Positions 60,261 to 64,000 of a DNA stretch of 64,000 bases are shown here, in pieces. This DNA comes from DASZIT01 sp036268775 (lineage in GTDB: Bacteria; Actinomycetota; Acidimicrobiia; Acidimicrobiales; RAAP-2), in NCBI GenBank assembly GCA_036268775.1, contig DATATM010000031.1, positions 124,001 through 188,000 of the forward strand, read 5' to 3'. The position numbers were made by a program, and so were the translations under genes. The notes under the pieces were generated by a model that was not told the origin of the DNA, did no database searches, and saw nothing but the letters and a program-made list of their open reading frames with translations. The first letter of the stretch is position 1, and the number at the start of each line of letters is the position of its first letter.

Positions 60261-61259
60261 TCAATCACCGGTTGGGGGCGAGAGGGTGCCGACGTCGGCC
60301 AGCGACCGCAGCATGTCGTTCAAGTGGGTGCAGGTGGTGACCCCAGCCAGATCCGAGCGGACCCAGGACCGGAGGTCGGCGACGGTCCTCCCCACCACCC
60401 GGGTGGCGCTGTCGGCGGCGGCCGGGCATTCCACCCACGGCAGCACCTGGGCGGTGGCGCGACAGGCGAGAACGACTCCGCTCGACCGGTCGACGGCGGC
60501 AGCCAGCGTGTACTCGTGGACAACCGTCTCCCGCCCGTCAGGGGCGACATGGGAGTCGCGGAACATGGCCTGGATGGCGAGCTCTTCGCCGCCGGACACA
60601 TCCAACCGCCGGCGCCGTCTCATGCCGTGGGCGGGGAGCACGTCCATGGCGTGCCAGGCCAGCGGGTCGGGGCCGCCATCCAGGCGCGGCGCCGGGGGTC
60701 CAGTGACCACCGGGTTGCGGCCGACCTCGTCGATGGCGCCCATGATGGTGCCCCCGGTCACCCACCCGGCGCAGATGTCGGGATGGGCCGCTGCCCGGCC
60801 CGCCCGGGGATGGGCGTGTCCGGCGGCGCTGAGGGCGTAGCCGGATACCAGGGTGGCGACCGGAAGGTCGTCGAGGAGGGCATAGAGGAGAGAACCGGCG
60901 AAGTCGTCCGGATGGAAGGACCGGTCGAGGGCGCCGCGGAAACCGGAGGATGCCGAAATGCCCACCAGACCGCCGGCTCTCGGGTCGTCAGGGTGGACCA
61001 CCAGGCTCCGGACCTCCCGGGAGCCCATGTAGTCCACCTCCGCCTCGAAGGATGCCTTCCCCCGCCAGGCCGCCGCCCCGTCGAAGCCGGTGACCATGTC
61101 GCGGCCCCGGCCTTGCAATTGAAGGGGGCCGCCGGGGCCTTCCGGCCTCAGCATGTCGATGCTGGTCGTCCGCCGTACCGAGCCATCGAGGCGGGCGGGC
61201 GTTTCGGTGGTCGGCTGGTGAGGTCCGTGCCGGGGGTGGAGAGCAACCTTGACCGCCAT
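60261..61259 (-). CDS. DUF2889 protein
   Basis: A 332-residue protein of the DUF2889 family. Its signature is the end block PWVECPAAADSATRVVG, DLRSWVRSDLAGVTTCTHLNDMLRSLADV, with the conserved CTHLND. Its function is unknown; it recurs in actinobacterial catabolic loci. ATG 61259 is preferred over TTG 61277. TATACC (61273-61268) lies eight bases from the ATG, so the transcript is probably leaderless. It is divergent from the SDR operon. Confidence 0.82.
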   Translation of the reverse strand: MAVKVALHPRHGPHQPTTETPARLDGSVRRTTSIDMLRPEGPGGPLQLQGRGRDMVTGFDGAAAWRGKASFEAEVDYMGSREVRSLVVHPDDPRAGGLVGISASSGFRGALDRSFHPDDFAGSLLYALLDDLPVATLVSGYALSAAGHAHPRAGRAAAHPDICAGWVTGGTIMGAIDEVGRNPVVTGPPAPRLDGGPDPLAWHAMDVLPAHGMRRRRRLDVSGGEELAIQAMFRDSHVAPDGRETVVHEYTLAAAVDRSSGVVLACRATAQVLPWVECPAAADSATRVVGRTVADLRSWVRSDLAGVTTCTHLNDMLRSLADVGTLSPPTGD

Positions 61260-62153
61260 GCGAATAGGGTATATCAACTACCCATTAACGATTCCCGAAT
61301 CCGATCCGAGGCTCCCCGAGTCACCGTCGTCACCGGCGCCGCCAGTGGCATGGGGTTGGCCTGTGCGCAGGCCCTCCAGGGGGCCGGCGGGCACCTGGTG
61401 CTGGTCGACCGCAACGCCGATGGTCTGCGCCGGGCGGTCGCCGAGGGCGAGGTGGAGTCCGCCGGGGACACGAGCCTCCATCAACTGGTGGCCGATCTGA
61501 CCGACCCCGAGGCGGTGGCGCGGGTGGTGGAAGTGGTGAAGGGCCTCGGTCCCCTCGGGGCGGTGGCCCATGCCGCCGGCATCTCGCCGTCGATGGGGGA
61601 TTGGCGACAGGTCATCGACGTCGACCTGGTGGGAACGGCCCGTCTGATCACCGGGCTCGAACCCCTGGCCGAGCCCGGCTCGGCGGCGGTGTGCTTCGCC
61701 TCGCTGGCCGGCTACCGGATGAGCGCCGGCGACCCCGCCATCGACGAGGTGATGGATGACCCTTTGGCGCCGGACTTCCTCGATCGGCTGGAGGCGGCCG
61801 GCGCTCCGGAGATTCTCGAGTCGCAGCGGGCCTACGGCTGGGCCAAGCGGGGGGTGATGAGGTTGGTCGAGCGCGAGTGCGTTCCCTGGGGCCGCCGCGG
61901 CGCCCGCCTCTGCTCGGTATCCCCCGGGCTCATCGACACTCCCCAGGGCCGCATGGAGTTCAGCCGCCAACCGCACATGCAGGCCATGGTGGCCCGGACA
62001 CCCCTGCAACGGCAGGCGTCGGGTGCAGAGGTGGCGGCGGTGGTGGCATTCCTGGTGTCCGAGCAGGCGTCGTTCGTGACCGGCTGCGATCTCCGGGTCG
62101 ACGGCGGCATTGTCGCCACCGGGGTGGCGCCGTTGCCACAGGCGACGGCGTGA
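61236..62153 (+). CDS. Short-chain dehydrogenase/reductase with uncertain start
   Basis: A SDR whose core starts at VTVVTGAASGMGLA (~61318) and ends in LRVDGGIVATGVAPL. Catalytic Tyr-x3-Lys is present as AYGWAKRGV, and the ~35-residue insert before it (MDDPLAPDFLDRLEAAGAPEIL) is unusual. The only in-frame conventional start near the fold is GTG 61236, which overlaps the divergent gene; ATT 61284 or ATC 61299 are alternatives near the likely transcript start. The protein is about 289-305 residues. It is the first gene of an operon of at least three. Confidence 0.72.
   Translation: MESNLDRHANRVYQLPINDSRIRSEAPRVTVVTGAASGMGLACAQALQGAGGHLVLVDRNADGLRRAVAEGEVESAGDTSLHQLVADLTDPEAVARVVEVVKGLGPLGAVAHAAGISPSMGDWRQVIDVDLVGTARLITGLEPLAEPGSAAVCFASLAGYRMSAGDPAIDEVMDDPLAPDFLDRLEAAGAPEILESQRAYGWAKRGVMRLVERECVPWGRRGARLCSVSPGLIDTPQGRMEFSRQPHMQAMVARTPLQRQASGAEVAAVVAFLVSEQASFVTGCDLRVDGGIVATGVAPLPQATA
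61249..61294. promoter_or_regulatory. Divergent promoter island between DUF2889 and SDR
   Basis: On the plus strand TTGACC (61249-61254) and TATATC (61270-61275) are 15 bases apart. On the minus strand TATACC (61273-61268) precedes the DUF2889 ATG. ATTAACGATTC (61284-61294) resembles the ATCTAAACGATTC element. The island overlaps the first codons of the DUF2889 gene. Confidence 0.45.
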
Positions 62154-62178
62154 TCACCGCCATCGGAGAGAAGCAGCG

Positions 62179-62943
62179 TTGAACGATTCCGCCACCGGCG
62201 ATCTGGCCGGGTCCGTGGCCATCGTCACCGGGGCCGGGGGCGGTATCGGTCAGGCCTACTGCCGGGCCTTCGCCGGCGCCGGAGCCTGCGTGGTCGTCGC
62301 CGACATCGTGGAGGCGGGAGCCCGGGAGGTGGCCGCCCAGCTGGAAGCATCCGGCACCCCGGCACTGGCCGCCCGGGTCGACGTCTCCGACGAGTTGTCG
62401 GTGCAGTCCATGGCCGCCGCCACCCTCGAACGGTTCGGGCGGATCGACGTCCTCGTCAACAACGCCGCGCTGATGGCGGAGATCGGGCCGCCCGACCTCA
62501 TGACCCTGCCCCTGGAGACCTGGGCGCGGGTGTTCGCGGTGAACACCACCGGCCCGCTGCTGTGTGCCCGGGCGGTGGTTCCTGCCATGCGCGACCAGGG
62601 CTACGGCAAGATCATCAACCAGGTGTCGGGCGGGGCGTTCAAGCCCTCCGGCGTCTACGGGGCGTCGAAGCTGGCCCTGGTGTCGCTCACCGCCTCGTTG
62701 GCCTATCAGCTGGCTCCATCCGGCATCCGGGTCAACGCCATCGCCCCGGGCTACGTCAACACCGAGGCGGGAATGGCCGCCGCCTCCCCGGAGAGCCGCC
62801 TGGCCATCGAACGGACCGTCCCCTTCCCCTTCGGGGAGCCGGAGGACCTGTGCGGGGCGCTGCTGTTCCTGGCTTCCCACGCCAGCGATTGGGTCACCGG
62901 ACAAACCCTCGGGGTGGACGGCGGCTGGGTCCCCCGGATCTGA
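62179..62943 (+). CDS. Short-chain dehydrogenase/reductase (SDR)
   Basis: A 254-residue SDR: TGAGGGIGQA, NNAALMAE, IINQVSGGAFKPSGVYGASKLA (Ser-Tyr-Lys) and LGVDGGWVPRI. TTG 62179 with GGAGAGAAG upstream is the best start. It is 25 bases after the preceding SDR and 19 bases before an aldehyde dehydrogenase, so alcohol to aldehyde to acid oxidation in sequence is likely. Confidence 0.9.
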   Translation: MNDSATGDLAGSVAIVTGAGGGIGQAYCRAFAGAGACVVVADIVEAGAREVAAQLEASGTPALAARVDVSDELSVQSMAAATLERFGRIDVLVNNAALMAEIGPPDLMTLPLETWARVFAVNTTGPLLCARAVVPAMRDQGYGKIINQVSGGAFKPSGVYGASKLALVSLTASLAYQLAPSGIRVNAIAPGYVNTEAGMAAASPESRLAIERTVPFPFGEPEDLCGALLFLASHASDWVTGQTLGVDGGWVPRI

Positions 62944-62962
62944 GCCTGGAGAGGAAGCCCTC

Positions 62963-64000
62963 ATGACCACCACTGACATCCAATCCTTGCCGACTCTCAC
63001 CGATGCCCGTCTGCTGATCGGTTCGTCCTGGGTCACCGACACCTCAATGGGGAGTATCGATCACATCAGCCCCATGACCGGCCGCCCCCAGGCGACCATC
63101 GCCATGGCCGGGCCCGAGGAGATCGATGCCGCAGTGGCGGCGGCCTCCGGTGCGTTCCCGGGGTGGCGGTCCACCCCACCCGACCAGCGCCGCCGGCTGC
63201 TGTTCCGGCTGGCCGAGGCCGTCGAGTCCCGCGCCGAGGAGCTGGGCCTCATCTCCACCCTGGAGGGAGGCGTCCCCCGTTCGATGGCCGGCCTCGGGGC
63301 CCCGACCGCGGCCAACTGGTTTTCCTACTACGCCGGTTGGGCCGACAAGATCGAGGGGTCGGTGGTCCCCGTCTACCCGGCCCGGGGCTTCGACTACACC
63401 TTGCCGGAGCCCTACGGGGTGGTGGGGATCATCATCCCTTGGAATGGACCGCTCATCTCCATCGGGATGAAGGTGGCGCCGGCCCTGGCCGCCGGGAACT
63501 GCGTGGTGCTCAAGCCGCCGGAGCTCTCGCCGTTCGCCGCCGTCCGGTTCGGGGAACTGGCGCTCGAGGCGGGTTTGCCACCGGGGGTGCTCAACGTGCT
63601 CCCAGGGGGCCCGGCGGCGGGGGAGCGTTTGGTCAGACACCCGGAGGTGGCCAAGGTCTCCTTCACCGGCGGCGGCGCCACCGCCCGGGCCATCCTCGAC
63701 GCCGCCCGGGAAACGCTCACCCCGGTGGCCCTCGAGTTGGGTGGGAAGTCGGCCAGCCTCCTCTTCGCCGATGCCGACCTGGACGTCGCCGTCCCCTTTG
63801 CCGCCCGGATGGGGATGGCCGCCCGGTCCGGTCAGGGTTGCGCGTTCCCGACCCGGCTCCTGGTTCAGCGACCGGTCTATGACGAGGTGCTCGAACGCCT
63901 TCAGGCCACCACCGCCGGCTTCGTGGTGGGTGACCCGTTCCGGGCCGAGACCACCATGGGCCCGGTGATCTCCGAGGGAGCCTGCGACCGGATCATGGGG
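62963..64000 (+). CDS. Aldehyde dehydrogenase, truncated at the window edge
   Basis: The first 346 residues of an ALDH; the frame runs off at 64000. Present are GIIIPWNGPLISIGMK (cofactor), LELGGKSA with the general-base Glu, and the nucleophile Cys293 in RSGQGCAFPTRL. The last ~140 residues are outside the window. ATG 62963 follows GAGAGGA. It belongs with the two SDRs before it. Confidence 0.93.
   Translation, partial: MTTTDIQSLPTLTDARLLIGSSWVTDTSMGSIDHISPMTGRPQATIAMAGPEEIDAAVAAASGAFPGWRSTPPDQRRRLLFRLAEAVESRAEELGLISTLEGGVPRSMAGLGAPTAANWFSYYAGWADKIEGSVVPVYPARGFDYTLPEPYGVVGIIIPWNGPLISIGMKVAPALAAGNCVVLKPPELSPFAAVRFGELALEAGLPPGVLNVLPGGPAAGERLVRHPEVAKVSFTGGGATARAILDAARETLTPVALELGGKSASLLFADADLDVAVPFAARMGMAARSGQGCAFPTRLLVQRPVYDEVLERLQATTAGFVVGDPFRAETTMGPVISEGACDRIMG

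Noticed and set aside
61249..61500. ATG-started frame at the SDR promoter
   Set aside because: The frame has an ATG but no SDR features. The SDR fold is in another frame, so this is not the start of that gene.

Overview
This is a high-GC window (roughly 70 percent by eye) with dense, mostly co-oriented genes, many GTG starts, four-base stop/start overlaps and short intergenic gaps. The gene content points to an actinobacterium: Ddn-type and LLM-type F420 enzymes, a mycofactocin-type SDR, a [3Fe-4S] ferredoxin serving a P450, Ltp/DUF35 pairs and many amidohydrolase-2 proteins. I favour an Acidimicrobiia-like or other environmental Actinomycetota lineage over a mycobacterium, but this is inference from content only. 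I saw no rRNA, tRNA, transposase, integrase or CRISPR array.

Layout. Positions 1-4.2 kb hold an ordinary flank: M24 peptidase (cut by the window edge), XRE-cupin regulator, glutamine-amidotransferase-like protein, UspA, a small unknown and a CPA2 antiporter. From 4.3 kb to the right edge almost everything looks catabolic. In order: P450; glutaredoxin fusion, amidohydrolase, SDR and D-aminoacylase-like operon (5.7-10.3 kb); minus operon of Ddn-like oxidoreductase, amidohydrolase and cupin (10.4-12.5); minus operon ALDH, AtuA, DUF4387 and an unknown (12.7-16.4); P450, ferredoxin and class III aminotransferase (16.5-19.4); beta-hydroxyacid dehydrogenase (19.4-20.4); a six-gene operon ending in a two-part MaoC-type hydratase (20.5-24.4); LLM, VOC, sulfotransferase, two SDRs and amidohydrolase (25.5-31.1); SDR/isomerase and CrtC-like/kinase-like divergent pair (31.2-35.1); epoxide hydrolase and MFS exporter (35.6-38.1); NTF2, CrtC-like, SDR, NTF2 and acyl-CoA ligase (39.1-43.7); NTF2, Ltp-type thiolase, DUF35, CMD and cupin (43.7-47.0); acyl-CoA dehydrogenase, mycofactocin SDR, crotonase and PaaK-like ligase (47.0-51.3); nitroreductase (51.3-52.0); crotonase, ACAD, APH-like kinase and SDR (52.1-56.0); a SsuABC-type importer (56.2-60.2); DUF2889 protein, two SDRs and a second ALDH running off the edge (60.3-64.0).

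How it fits together. The set reads as uptake (ABC importer), oxygenation (two P450s), alcohol/aldehyde oxidation (about ten SDRs, two ALDHs), CoA activation (two ligases), beta-oxidation-like steps (two ACADs, two crotonases, MaoC pair, Ltp/DUF35) and ring or amide opening (four amidohydrolase-superfamily proteins, epoxide hydrolase). A terpenoid, steroid-like or other bulky hydrophobic substrate is plausible, but the substrate cannot be named from sequence.

The strongest non-genic signal is a set of short AT-rich islands, one in front of nearly every operon. They carry -10-like hexamers and several recurring motifs: a 17-bp AAATA-N7-TATTT dyad (4.3, 5.6, 12.6 and, degenerate, 56.1 kb), an exact 13-mer ATCTAAACGATTC (32.8 and 49.1 kb), a shared 10-mer ATAGGTAGAG (39.0 and 49.1 kb), and a 19-bp TATTCAGT...ATCTA element (20.4 and 32.8 kb). 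These suggest co-regulation by one or a few DNA-binding proteins, none of which is obvious in the window. No stretch above 300 bases lacks a gene.
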